Shown: positions 45,327-57,085, counted from the first letter of the stretch. The stretch is DNA of 64,000 bases from Choristoneura fumiferana (GCF_025370935.1 NC_133491.1:4763263-4827262), one strand, 5' to 3'. A program made the numbers and translations. Notes: generated by a model not told the origin, from the sequence alone.

Positions 45327-45384
45327 CGACATGGAAATACGACCCTGTTTTTCGTGTACGGCCATAAGAACTCATGTCATGGTT

Positions 45385-45950
45385 CTAGTTTTCTTTAGTT
45401 TCGGACGGTAAAGATGTCACCATTTCGTCAGTGTGTGCCCGTTTGGGGAATAGGACGAATCCATCTCTTCGCGTCTGTGGTGTCGTAAAACGACTGTTGA
45501 CCGAAGGAGATCCTGTACTTCTTGTCAAGAATCTGAATGCGTACCAGCTCGGTGCCAGGCGGAACTTTGTGCTACTAATGTCATGTTGACATCCATACAT
45601 CTGCCAAGATATATGTGCAATCCATACTAATACTATAATTGTGAACGTATGTGTGTTTGTATGTTTGTCCGTCTTTCACGTCGAAACGGAGCGAAGGTTT
45701 AACGTGATTTTTGGCAGGTAGTTTATGGGCCAGAGAGTGTCATTGGCTACTTTTTATCCCGGAAGAATGTACAGTTCCGAGAGAACAGCGCGCGATATAC
45801 CGAATTCCACGCCGACAAAGCCGCGGCAAAAGCTAGTTTGATTATAAAAAGGTTCACCCTGGTACGCGTTTCAGTTTCCTTGATTGTACTTACAGTAATT
45901 GGTACGAAGACAGCTAGACTAAGCACTCTAGACTGAGTTTTAGCAAACAT
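45385..45950 (-). CDS. Candidate two-exon small gene (doubtful)
   Basis: Minus strand: exon 1 at 45950-45894 starts ATG and reads MFAKTQSRVLSLAVFVPIT, a start that could be a weak signal peptide, then a donor GTAAGT (45893-45888). A possible acceptor TCTTGGCAG ends at 45601, and 45600-45385 is open in the joining phase, reading MYGCQHDISSTKFRLAPSW and closing with PSETKEN. TATAAAAG lies about 25 bases before the ATG. No protein family is recognised, other frames of exon 2 are also open, and the intron is filled by a Helitron-like repeat. I consider chance or a TE fragment as likely as a gene. Confidence 0.2.
45618..45842 (+). mobile_element. Helitron-like element (Lep1-like)
   Basis: ATACTAATACTATAATTGTG, GTCCGTCTTTCACGTCG, GAACAGCGCGCGATA and a terminal AAGCCGCGGCAAAAG plus CTAGT. 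Same family as 28377-28597. Confidence 0.6.
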
Positions 45951-47770
45951 TTTTTTTTTTTTTTTTTATGTCTTTTATACTGCGAAGCCAAGCTAGCCAA
46001 ACATAATAACGCCGTCACAAAGAGAAGTGCCATACAGGTCTTGATTTGTCTTTGATAACGGAAATACACTTTAAACTTGAATCTTTTTCATCAACAAGCA
46101 ATTTCAAAGCAAGCAACGTTTCAGAATTAGTCATCACGAACGATACAAACTGCGAAGTAATATGGCATGTATAGTATATACAGGAAAAAAGGTTTAATAT
46201 TGAGCCAGATAAGAAATGATGTGCTGATAAACAAGAGATTGAAAACGTGCCCGCCATTTGCTGTGGCGGCATATAACAAGTACGTGGTTTACATAACATT
46301 TATATTTACTAATATTTCTCACTATGCGACGTTGCGACAGTAAATAAAATTTTAACAGTATAACAAAAACAGCAATAGCATTTGTGGGAAAAATAACACT
46401 TAAATCAAAAAGGGGTTAAAATAGTCTCTAGTGAAGGAGTCCAAAAGTCGTAAAGTGACTATATGACTTTCCAAAAAATTAAGTCTTATTTAAGTTAAAA
46501 AGTTAAACTTCAAACGAAAAGATTTGAAGATTGGCAAAACAAATGGTAAACTGCCTGACTGCTCCATCATCAGACTCTGAATATATTCTTCGTCAAAGTA
46601 CACTCTAAAGTTGCTGATATATTTCAGCATTATTTTGTAAAAGAACATCGAGCATTCGCGGTTTTCTAATTTGTTGATCTAAACAACGAACAGAGCCAAG
46701 TATAGAACTTGGTAGAAACATTTACAACAACAAACAGACGTGGCGTGCGGGGCGTGCGGAAAGCGCGGATGGAACGAAAATAATTGTCGACTTGATAAAA
46801 TTTTGATGCAAAATAATTAGGTTACGTTTTTCGTTTGTGAATGCTCGCTAAAAACGCTCCTGTTATTTTTGTAAACTATTTAATGCCTGAAATAGTAACA
46901 TTCGGTGGAATGTTTATTACTTATTGAAAAATTCTGTCTACTGTGGCGTAAGACTGTGCTGAAATAAATGACAAGTGTCACAGACGGCCAAATGTACTTA
47001 TTCCTCTATAATATCAACTCAATAGTGAAGGCAATAGAGGCTTTGATGTAAGCAGTTTTAAAATTGCATTGGCTAACATGTGTACCGGAATTTCAATATT
47101 TCATCTAAGACATGCATTGCTTTGCAAATAACTAAAATTAAAATTAGTTTCGACTCTATTCAAGAAATGATAAAGTTCAAGTTGCTGTAACGAGAACATA
47201 TAAATAGAATGAACTAAGAAGAATTTGATGCGTACTTACTCCTTTCTTTGCTTTTAAATAAGAAAATGCAAAAAGTATTTTTAATATACGAATTAATATA
47301 CCTCTTAAAAGAGGTGTTCACATTGTTTATTAAAAATATTAATAACCAGCGAAAATAAAATTCATGCGTGACATTATACGCAATTACTTAACTGTTTATT
47401 AACCTGTCCACTCCCAGAGGCACAAATTTGTGCCCAAATTCCTTTGATCCTGTTATCCTGGGAGATGACAGATTAATTAAGTGTAAAACTTTTGAAAGAC
47501 GTGGTAAGCTCATAAACAAAACCATTAGTAGTGTGCCAAAAAAATGTAATAAAAGTTATTTTCGAAAAATAAATATAAATAAGAAAATCAGTCAATCAAA
47601 TCAGCCCACATCCACCCACTGCTGGGTAAAGGCCTCGTCATTTTCACGCCACTTTGCCCGGCCCTATGCTAATAAACTGTGTGGTTGGTAAACTGCGGAT
47701 ATATAAAATAATAAGATAATACAAAATATTTCAGCATTAGTTTACAAAACAATACATTATAAAATTCAAA
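45951..47770. other. Unassigned sequence
   Basis: A run of T at 45951-45967. At about 47598-47660 the words CCACCCACTGCTGGGTAAAGG and TTCACGCCACTTTGCCC are a reversed retroelement end. The open stretch before it (47428-47590) has no family signature. Confidence 0.4.
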
Positions 47771-48045
47771 ATGTTTTTTTTTATGGATGGCAAACGAGCA
47801 AGTGGGTCTCCTGATGGAAAGAGATCACACCGCCCACAGACATGTAATACCAAGGGGATTGCAGATGCGTTGCCAACCTAGAGGCCTAAGATGGGCTACC
47901 TCAGTGCCAGTAATTTCACCGGCTGCTTACTCTCCACGCCGAACGCAACAGTGAAGCTCTGCTGCTTCACGGCAGATTAGCGAGCAAGATGGTGGTAGCA
48001 ATCCGGGCGACTTGCGCAAGGTCATACCACCTGCAAAAACTATTC
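47771..48045 (-). mobile_element. Interspersed retroelement, CATCAGGAGACCC family (copy 5)
   Basis: Reverse copy after a T run: GGATGGCAAACGAGCAAG, GGGATTGCAGATGCG, GCAAGATGGTGGTAGC. Several single-base losses compared with the other copies. Confidence 0.7.
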
Positions 48046-49532
48046 AAATGTATAAAAATAACGACAGAGCGATATAATTGATAGCTGAGTGAGGACGCGT
48101 CTTAATTTGACGTTTTATTTCAAACTGTATACACCAACTACCAACCATTTGGCTCAAGTCATGCAAATACAGGACTTGTAGAACATCCAATTTGGAATCA
48201 AATCCCCAGATATACAGATGCACACATTTTAAATTAAACGCAGAAAATGAACAAAAACATGCCTTATTTCAAGCCAGCTTGAGTTTAAAGTTGTGGTAAA
48301 ACTTCAACTTCTCTTCGCCAAAGCTGGGGACACACTAGCGATGTTAAGTGTTACGCAATCTTTCGTAATGTATTCAGGGTTTTATAAAGGTTTAAAAAAG
48401 ATGGAAGGATTTATTCTATTCTTGAACTCAGTCGAAGGAACCGGGTTATGAAGTTACTTTTTGCAAGATTTAGCAGACTTAAACAACAAAGTTTAATAAA
48501 TTGCTTTAAGTAATTGCGAATCTAATTGCGTGGATTAAATTTTGTTCGCGTTTTAGAAATAAAATTGAATTGTTTAAATTAAATTGTGAGTTAGTAACGA
48601 GGCTTATTAAAATGTTCTTTCAAGTTATTTTGCCGCGAGGTACAGCTTTTTTCAATTCTGGTAACATTTGCTTAACCGCCACAAAGGTAGGTACATTTGC
48701 ACATTTACTTGTACCATCTACATTTATAAAGAGTTAATATTTCTAGTTTAAAGCAAAGCCAGTGTTTTAACTTTGACTATTTAAATATTAGGATCGTGTA
48801 TTTGAACCCGGGCTAGCACTTTCTAACTTTTCAAAAATTCATTGTGCAAAATCAAATCATTATACAGGGTGGTACAAACGATGATCCTTTACTTAAACCG
48901 GTTGCTAAAAACTGAACAACTTTCACCGAGGAACATAGGTCAAAAATGATTTTTTTTCGCCTTTCCATAGTAAGTTGGTCAGCTAACCAATACATTTTGT
49001 ATGGGAGTATGAATTATTATTATTTTCGTTTTTCGACCCGGTAACAGCCGTATGACGTCAAGTTTCATACAGTGTTTTTATCTAGATTATAGATAATCAC
49101 TAACAACTTATTGGCCTCTTTAGTTTACGGATATTTTATTGACACTTGAGACGGCCAGTACTTATTTATAAAAACACCCCATATGTCAATTTGCGTCATA
49201 ATGACGTCACCGGCATCAAAGTTTCGCTCCCTGACCATGACTTTTTATTGAACGATTCGCAAACAAAACTGCATACCTGAGAATCAGTTTTGTAAATTGT
49301 GAAGTACTTATTTCGTATTGGGCTCGTGTGAGAACTGCAGCCCGTGGTCTCTAATTTTGTCATTTTGAAAGCAGAGCTGGAGCCCAATGGGGCGTTAGGC
49401 TTACGTTGTTGTCACAATCAAATCAAACAACACTGCTTGTGGGGCTAAAGATTTTGATCTTTGTATAATTTTATATTCGGATTGTTGCCTGCAGCTAGGT
49501 TTCACTACCGTACTTCGCGCAGGCGTCAGTCA
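48046..49532. other. Unassigned sequence with weak repeats
   Basis: 48791-48850 has a GTGTATTTGAACCCGGGC scrap of SINE family A. From 48863 a TATACAGGGTGG start suggests a diffuse insect repeat running to about 49200. No exon supported. Confidence 0.4.
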
Positions 49533-49798
49533 TTTCATCCTCACCACTTGATGATTGGCAATCTAGCACCGTCCGCTTTAAGCGAAACCTTTTTCCACGC
49601 ATAACTAAAGTATGGAACCATCTTCCTGGGACAGTGTTTCCGGAGTCGTTCAACCTAGGGATATTTAAAAAACGCCTATCAGCTCTCAAAGGGCCGGCAA
49701 CGCACCTGTGATACCCCTCTTGTTGACAGATGTAAATGGGTGGCGGCGGTTGCTTCCCATCGGGTGACCCGCTCGTTTTCCCCCTCTTATATTAAAAA
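49533..49798 (+). pseudogene. LINE pol C-terminus with 3' UTR (Jockey/CR1-like)
   Basis: Reads SSPLDDWQSSTVRFKRNLF, then ITKVWNHLPGTVFPESF and FKKRLSALKG, stop TGA at 49709-49711. VWN.LP..VFPES and a following F+ helix are typical of the end of these pols. The 3' UTR (GGCAACGCACCTGTGATACC, CATCGGGTGACCCGCTCG) ends at an A-rich tail near 49798 and resembles the tail of the CATCAGGAGACCC family. 5'-truncated, dead copy. Confidence 0.75.
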
Positions 49799-50665
49799 GT
49801 AAAATTTAGTTCTTGGTTTGTCAAGAACTAAAATTACACAGTAATTTTCATATTTCCTTCCGTGTGTCCCATGTCTATATGTGTTTTCACGTATGCATAT
49901 TCACGACAACCTAGACCTCATTGCGCTTATATTTTACTAACAACCAAGGATCAGCAAAAGCTGGTATTTAAATCCCATCACATCTTGATCTTTCACGGGA
50001 AAGTAAAAGCTAGCCACAAAGGGCCAGGTGCAACTGGACTTTAAATCTCCAGTGCCGTAAGATCCGTGATTCCAAAGAAAATGGTTGTGTTCAGAGGTCA
50101 ATAGAAACTGGACTTGTAAATAATGCAGTAGGTAGCGGATATCAGTTAAAACGCATTGTGCTGGAGATAAGGCGAACATTTGGATATGGTTTGTTCTGTG
50201 GGAGTTTGGGAATAAGGCTGCGACTTGGTATGAGAGGAGAGAACAGCGTAATTAGATAACAATGGTGTCTAAAGGAACATGGCAGGGCCATCTTGTACCC
50301 TTGGAATGTTTCTCAAGTCACAACACAACTTTTTGCAATCAGTCGTACCCACGTCGTACCCATGACTCAAAAATAGGATTATTATAAGTTTGACGCTAGT
50401 GTGTGTCTGTCTGCATGTCTATGTCATCGTAGCACTTATAGATGGAGCGGTTTTTAGCTATGTTTCATTAAAATGGGTTCTCCCGTTTTGGAAATATTAA
50501 ACTGTTTACATATGTGGGTAAACTTAGAAGTGGGCCTTACAATTTATGAGTAGATCATAATCCTTCAGTCTCGGATTAAACGTATCAAGAGCACTGTTTC
50601 CCTCAGCTGTATCAATATCGTAGATACCAATTACTAGATTTCTTACTTTGAAATGACAATGTTGA
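49799..50665. other. Unassigned sequence
   Basis: No supported feature; a GACGCTAGTGTGTGTCTG phrase near 50390 is a common repeat word only. Confidence 0.35.
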
Positions 50666-50669
50666 AGGT

Positions 50670-50900
50670 TTTTGAACTTTTATTTATTTTTGAACTTTTT
50701 TATTTTTAAACTTTTTTAAACAATATAGGCTTGCGTTTGGCCACAATTACGCCTGATGGAAAGCGAGGATGAGGCCTACGATGGAGCACGCTTGCCTAGT
50801 AAATGCTCATTCACCCTGGACTTAAAAGCGGTCAAATTGTAGTGTTCAGGTACCACAGTCGCAGGCAGGGAATTCCACTCCTTATTGATTTATTAGCCCT
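50670..50900 (-). pseudogene. LINE pol C-terminus, second family (Jockey/CR1-like)
   Basis: Minus strand: NKEWNSLPATVVPEHYNL, then FKSRVNEHLLGKRAPS and a stop at 50776-50778. WNSLP and FKSRVN are the classic closing motif. The 3' UTR continues to a T/A-rich end near 50670 (GCGTAATTGTGGCCAAACGC). An in-frame stop lies only six codons before the motif, so this scrap is either truncated there or broken. Confidence 0.75.
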
Positions 50901-51503
50901 TCTTATGCATCTTGTATTCACCAACAGATTAGTTATGATCTTATTCTATTTCTGCCCGCCTCCGCTTCCTCTCTGCTGTCTCAAGGCCCTAAGTTATCAC
51001 GGTCAAACGCTTTCCACCATTTTATTCCAGAATCGCTCCTATACAGTTGTCATACAGTTAAAATTAAATTGACCAAGTTTATGCTAATTCCCAAGTTACA
51101 GTTCTAGTTGAGTTCTAGCTCTTGTAGTTGTTAGACGGTCATTTTAGTTCCCATCCACTCGGGAGTTCACTTCGGAGGTTATACTTTACTGTTTTACCGT
51201 ATCTTCTGAGTTTACCCTTTTCACCACCGTACTATAGTGTCAAGGTTAAAAATATACATTTTTCTACTTTGTCGCTGTCAAATTATTGTAGGTAAGTATG
51301 TATTTGAACTTTCGTAGCTACACATTTTACAAAAGGTATTTACAGTGACAAGGCATTGTCTACAGGAGGCCTAATATGAAATTATTTTCCTACTCTCCAT
51401 AACCTATAGGTTTAGAATTTACTCTTTTTATCGGAAAAACATTTTCAAAGTCAGATTTATCATCGCATGCAGACGCTTTTTGAATGCACATGCTAACACC
51501 TTG
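50901..51503. other. Unassigned sequence
   Basis: No supported feature. Confidence 0.35.
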
Positions 51504-51737
51504 ACCCATCATCCCAGCCTATATACGTCCCACTGCTGGGCACAGGCCTCCTCTCAGAACAAGAGGGCTTGGGCCATAGTTCCCACGCAGGCCCAGTGCG
51601 GATTGGGAACTTCGCACGCACCATTGAATCGCTTCGCAGGTTTGTGCAGGTTTCCTCACGATGTTTTCCTTCACCGCAAAGCTCGTGGTAAATTTCAAAT
51701 GTAATTCCGCACATGAATTTCGAAAAACTCAGAGCAC
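51504..51737 (-). mobile_element. SINE family A, headless copy
   Basis: CATCATCCCAGCCTATATACG to CGAAAAACTCAGAG; it stops before the B box, so the tRNA head is missing. Followed directly by the repeated phrase CACCTTGACCCAT, also present just before it at 51497: this 12-13 bp word is a good candidate for its target duplication. Confidence 0.75.
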
Positions 51738-51750
51738 CTTGACCCATTAA

Positions 51751-51967
51751 TATTAAATGATATTGTAACGGATGACTCACGTCTTAAACCGAGTTTAGCT
51801 GGACTTGTTCCGGGCTATATCGTAGCCCTTCTTCTCAGGAGCACGCGACTCTGCGGCTGCCGCAACACGCACACACACATGTCGAGCTAAACTCGGTTTA
51901 AGACGTGAGTTATCCGTTACAATATCATTTAATATGAGTGAGTCTCACGGTAGTTTCATGTTCAAAA
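51751..51967. mobile_element. Palindromic MITE with one-sided extension (copy 2, inverted)
   Basis: Arms ATTAAATGATATTGTAACGG and CCGTTACAATATCATTTAAT flank CGAGTTTAGCT/AGCTAAACTCG and a loop with GTAGCCCTTCTTC. The extension TATGAGTGAGTCTCACGG to TTTCATGTTC lies at the right, mirrored relative to the copy at 12577. Confidence 0.75.
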
Positions 51968-52501
51968 CCTTGACCTATTGCTGAGAAAAAATGTCGTAAA
52001 AGCCAGACTAACCGGCAAGGACGGTAAGTCTTATAAACTTTCCTTTTTCCTTTAGAAATGCGGAACTCTAAATATATTCTTTTTCACAAGCAACAATGGT
52101 CCGATAATCACTTTGAACTCGTGAAAATTTTATCAAGTCCTATTTTATTTTAGCCTCTTCTTAACATTTCCACGAATTTTCCCCGAATTCGACGTTCTTC
52201 TAACAAGCGATTAATTCGGCGTTGAATTGCAAATTGCGGACGCTGATTAAAATATTGAATTCGCCTGTAAATAATAAATATTCTGCTAACAATTTACATA
52301 TAATTTCTCGTTGGGCGAGCGCTTCCATTCTGCTAGGTGTTTGCAAAATTTTTGATGAAATATAACTTTGAGAGAAACCTTCAGTTTCTTAAACGATTCT
52401 AGGAGGATGAAAATAATATCACCTACTTGCAGGCAACAACTGTTCGTATATGAATAATACTAAATTATTCTGTGAAGCTTGGTAGTAATACGAAAAAAAA
52501 G
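51968..52501. other. Unassigned sequence
   Basis: No supported feature. Confidence 0.35.
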
Positions 52502-52505
52502 TTAA

Positions 52506-52871
52506 GAGCGTTTATACCTGCTGCGCTGGCAACGTTGCATTTTTGTTAGTTTTTCTCGATTATTCCATAAAAATTGAATGAAAATTAATAATGTTGTCTG
52601 ATAGAACACTTCTTAATATATAAGTGAATGTGTCTACTCCAATAATTATTCGTTATAGACTGTTATTTTCATTCAAAACTGGACATAAACATTAATTCGT
52701 TTTTAAGGAATATAAAAGTCTATCAAGAATAATTATTGGAGTAGACATATTAACTTATATATGAAGAAGTGTTCTATCAGATTTTTTTTTAAATTTTCAT
52801 TCAATTTTTATGGAATAATCGAGAAAAACTTACAAAATGCAACGTTGCCAGCTCAGCAGGTATAAACGCTC
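52506..52871. mobile_element. TTAA-flanked palindromic MITE, long form
   Basis: TTAA at 52502-52505 and 52872-52875. Arms GAGCGTTTATACCTGCTG.. and ..GCAGGTATAAACGCTC extend about 160 bp inward (for example CTTCTTAATATATAAGTG against CTTATATATGAAGAAG). The relative at 13737-14008 has lost part of one arm. Confidence 0.75.
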
Positions 52872-52875
52872 TTAA

Positions 52876-53058
52876 AAAAATACCAATAATTAAAATTAAT
52901 TACTTATTAGTACTTTAATTGAATTAATTAATTTAATCTTTTAAATTTTAACTAAAATTGCTATTCCACGGGAACTATGCAATTTTCACATCAGGTTCCT
53001 TTGTTCTGTTTTATGATACCCATGGTGGGAAGAGATGAGTCCGTTTTATTCTGAAGCC
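52876..53058. other. Unassigned AT-rich spacer
   Basis: Nothing recognised. Confidence 0.3.
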
Positions 53059-53489
53059 AATGAGGGCTATCGCGTATGAATTCGCCACTAGAGGCGCTAG
53101 TGTAGCGTGAGGTCTCCGAAATGTCAAATCTTATAGTTTTTGGGTGAGCTACGCGGGTTTATTTATAATTAGAATAAATTTGTGAATATTTTGCAATATC
53201 TGAAATATAATTATATAGCAAATATGCGTTCCGGGGCAATGAATGTCTGTGTTTTGAGACAGTTTTGTCTTTCGGAAACCTTTTTCCTCCCTTTATTCCG
53301 AACAAAACGGGGACTATACAACACTGTGGCATGCTCGATATTTTTATGGCACGGTTTTAAGGTGTATTAAATATGATTTTTAATCTAAACTTTGTTTTCA
53401 CGCCCGTAAAAACAGACTTTGAAAGCCATACTTAAAAACCTCACGCTACAGTGCGCCATCTAGTGAGACAAAAAACGATAGCCCTCATT
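53059..53489. mobile_element. TIR element, AATGAGGGCTATCG family
   Basis: AATGAGGGCTATCG at the left and CGATAGCCCTCATT at the right, with GTAGCGTGAGGT mirrored by ACCTCACGCTAC further in. About 430 bp; the interior shows no transposase-like frame. Confidence 0.7.
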
Positions 53490-56005
53490 ACATGGCTCTT
53501 TGATAGATAAATTAATGTATTATAATCACGGTTTACTGATGTTTCAGTTGCAGCATGTTTTTTAATCATACCTATATTTTTTGGTAAAGGGTGCAGTAAT
53601 TAACATTCCCCCCTCGGGCTAATACGCCCACAGGCGATTACGCCGGTTTGTATGCGCCCCGCAGTCCACATACGTGCCTGACTTAAAAATGCGAAGAAGT
53701 TATACAGGATTTGTGACTCGCTGGCATTTTTAAAACGACATTCATTTTCGTACAAGGGCGGAAAACTTGGTAGAATCTAAAACTTGCGTAGTTTGCAAAG
53801 CATTTTTGTTGTAAGAGTCAAATCAGAAAAAACCTCAAATCAGAAAAATGGAACCATTGTAGGATTACATTGTTGTCTGTTTGTTTTTCTGTGCTTGTCT
53901 GTCAATTGATGGAAATAGACGCAGGAATATCCCACATTAAATAAATTTACAGCTGTGTCGTATCATCGCAATGTTGTTTTCTCTAGAAATCTCATTGTAA
54001 ATTCATGGAAATTTATTATTATTTGTTCTGCATTAGCAATACGCTCCTGTTTTGCTTAAAATTTTGTCGATTGATTTTCAGAAATTCAGAGATACGAGAC
54101 TCAACCTACGAACCTTCTGCTTGGGAGGTTAATACAAAAAAAAAACTCAGAATTGTACAATTTTTTTTTAATAGTTCAAGGGTTATTTTTTTTCAACTAC
54201 GTTAGTATGTCTAATGCACTTTCTTATAAAACTTAAATTGATTGCCATTATATCTAAGATAATATTAATAGAGGGCATATATCGCTTGGAAGGGTCGGGT
54301 TGTCAATAAATCTAAAAAAGATGGCCCATTATACCAATCCATTATGGATCCTATCTCCTAGTCTATTTAGCTCCTGTACTATTACTTTAGGGTTCCTTTT
54401 CCGCAAGGAAAGTATAGTTTTCTAATAAAATATTACGGAGACACAACAACAAAAAAATAAATAATTAGGAAAGCCACAAATCCGATGGAGAAACCCTAAA
54501 AGTAGAGGTGACTTTTGCTAATATTATCATGATTGTTTTTTTGGAGTCTTTTTGTATTTTTTATTTCAACTCCAAATTTTTTACTTTTACGGGTATCACG
54601 TGCTAATATTATAAATAGTGTTTTGATATAGTTTGTAATAATTTAAATATTTAAAATCATTATTAGATGTGGCACCATTCATTTTTTTTTAAATATTAAA
54701 ATTGAATGTTGATTAATATATTCTTCCAAAGTGCAACATTTTCCCGTTATGAGAATCATGCGGTTTGTAATTTTGTAAATTATTTAAGCATAATTAAAGT
54801 ATTTTTTATTGAATAACTTGTACTCTATGTAGTACATTCGGCAACTATTCTTACAGTTTTGTTTACTATAAAGTACGCTAATAACCACAACAATATGAAT
54901 AATGAGTTGAATCTAATAAATAATGAGGTGAACTGAATAAATGAAAACGTCTTAAATAAAACCTTTCTTATTTCTTATTACCAGTCAAAGCCGATAAAAG
55001 TAGCGTGATTCCAGAGACGCCCTGTACTGCAGATTTAAATTAAAAAGTTAAGCAAAGGTGTGTACACATAGCGCGGGGTCAGAACCAATACGCCGTACAA
55101 TATCATCCGGCGAGATTTACTACGCTTGCAGAACCGTATCGATACTGGGGCAATAAACGCCTCAACTTTTTAGGGGTCCTCGGGCAAGGGGTTTCCAAGA
55201 TCACAATACTCAAGAAAAATCGTTGAAAAGCGACTTGGATATCGATAACTATATAAATGGATAGATACTTAACAGCAGCGTTGTAAATATTTTATGAAGC
55301 AACTTGGAGAGTGAAAGAAATGTGTGTTACGTATGTGTGTACAAGCTTTGCCATTAATGTTTACTCAAAACACCTATCATGGTTGAAGTTATGGAGTTAT
55401 TTTTGCACACTACGTAATGAACAAATTAGAAAAAAAATGCACTGAATTTTTGACACGTGAATGTTGCAATACAGCCTACAGAGCAATTTCTTCAAGACAA
55501 AATTTGCAACAAAAAAAAAAAATTGAAATGAGATCTCTGAAACAATCATATAAGTATAACAACTTTTTTTATATTATACCAAAAATAAAATAATTTTATA
55601 CACTATCTAACTAAAAACATTATTTTTCGTATATATTTTTCCATTTTATTTGCCGATCAAAAAATATAGAAGAAGCAGATATTAAGTATTTTAAATGAAC
55701 ACAAGTTACCTATAGACTAGTATGTTTCACTTACCTGTATTTTTGAGGATTTGCCTTTATTTTCGTAGTTCCACATTGACCCACTGAACCCTTCTTAAAT
55801 TCCTCTAACTCCCTTTTTTTTAAACAAGAAGTAAAAAGTACCAGGGGTGCAGGAGGGTCCAGGATATATCGCGCAATAAAGCGCCGCCATAACTGTCGAC
55901 CACCTTGGCGGTAAATTGCAGGCCTTTTTGTTACGTTTAATTAATTGCTGTCGAGGAAAAGTATTGAAGAGTGGGTTAAGAGAATACCCACGAATCCATA
56001 CTTAA
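53490..56005. other. Unassigned AT-rich sequence
   Basis: 54082-54132 has a decayed reversed SINE family A B-box region (GAGATACGAGACTCAACC). A GGGTTCCTTTTCCGC scrap is at about 54391. No gene recognised. Confidence 0.4.
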
Positions 56006-56187
56006 TATTATAAAATGCGAAAGTGTGTGTGTTTATCTGTTTGTATGTTTGTCCGTCTTTCACGTCAAAACGGAGGGACGGATCGACGTGATTTTTGGCA
56101 CAGAGATAGTTTATGGGCCAGCCGAGGGAACAGCGCGCGGTAACCGAATTCCACGCGGGAGAAGCCGCGAGCGGAAGCTAGTTACTT
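56006..56187 (+). mobile_element. Helitron-like element, internally deleted
   Basis: TTAATATTATAAAATGCGAAAG, GTCCGTCTTTCACGTC, CGACGTGATTTTTGGC, then GGGAACAGCGCGCGG and GAAGCCGCGAGCGGAAG plus CTAGT. The middle section seen in the 45618 copy is missing. Confidence 0.55.
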
Positions 56188-56313
56188 ACATACACGCACT
56201 TACGAGCACAGAAAGAGCGCAGATTAGGAGCTCCACCAAGCAAAATGTTAGCAAAATGTACGCATCCATTTTAGATGGTCAGCTCTTACTTTTTTCTTAT
56301 CGGTTGTGCTGAA

Positions 56314-56318
56314 GCTAC
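56314..56318. repeat. Target site duplication of BEL element, left
   Basis: GCTAC precedes the left LTR. After the right LTR the window shows only GCT (63998-64000) before it ends, which agrees with a 5-bp duplication. Confidence 0.6.
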
Positions 56319-56902
56319 TGGAGCTGCCATTGCATTTAAAGGAGTTGAGTGGACTGTAGGTTTATAAGGAAAATTTACCTTTTGCGAGATGTGCCTAATA
56401 ATTTGATTAGGTTAGGAGGGCAGAATGATGGGCTGGGTCCGGAGTCCTGGGTCGCTCAGGCTGGACCATTCCACTTCTTCAATACACAATTCACTGTACA
56501 TGCACAATTCGTGTTGCGAGAGCTCTCGATTACCAGAATAATGTCAATTTTCACTAATTTTGGCGAAGCGACGCCGGCGGCGATGGCACGCGCAGCGAAG
56601 GATATTTGCGACTGTCTGTTGTCAAAGCGCCATCTTCCTTCGTCTTCCCGATCCAAAGGATTTCGGCCACTTCCGATTGAGGGCGTAGATAGTCATCTCT
56701 TTCGCGCGTATACGCTGAGGTTGCGAGGGAATGGGATAGGAGAAGGAAACAGCTCGTGCATTCTATTTTTTAGAAAATAAGGGAAACAGTTTTGACTAAA
56801 TGTTTTTCGCGCGGGCGGCGCGCGGGAATTTTAATCTTAGCAGCGCTCGTTAGATGGCGTTGCTCAACATACGTACATTTAAAAATGAAACTGGCGTCAA
56901 CA
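56319..56902 (-). mobile_element. BEL/Pao LTR (3' LTR in element sense)
   Basis: 584 bp, TGTTGACGCC..GGCAGCTCCA on the minus strand, i.e. with the usual TG and CA ends. By eye it differs from the other LTR at one base (near 56403) and by two short indels. Confidence 0.9.
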
Positions 56903-56915
56903 TTCCCCCCGCCTT
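56903..56915 (-). promoter_or_regulatory. Polypurine tract
   Basis: AAGGCGGGGGGAA on the minus strand lies directly before the 3' LTR, where plus-strand DNA synthesis would be primed. Confidence 0.75.
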
Positions 56916-57085
56916 AAAGGGTCACCTTTAAGAAAATAAACGATTCTTTAAGAGAAAGAAAAAAAAAGAAACGATTCTAATTTGAAACGAAAGAAAAAAA
57001 AAATACTTAAGTCTAATACCATTAAATTTAGAGAAGGAATAATCATTCCGGGATGTATTAGAATAAGAATAAAAATATTAAATGT

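Noticed and set aside
45403..45593. Plus-strand frame with a good-looking acceptor (TTTTCTTTAG) reading SDGKDVTISSVCARLGN
   Set aside because: No donor, no family, and opposite frames are equally open.
47428..47691. 87-codon plus-strand open frame
   Set aside because: Its second half is a reversed retroelement end (CCACTGCTGGGTAAAGGCC) and the first half has no family signature or supported splice context.
56349..56780. 143-codon open frame in the LTR (and its twin at 63434-63865)
   Set aside because: It runs antisense to the element, starts without ATG, and is shared only because the two LTRs are copies. No protein family is recognisable.
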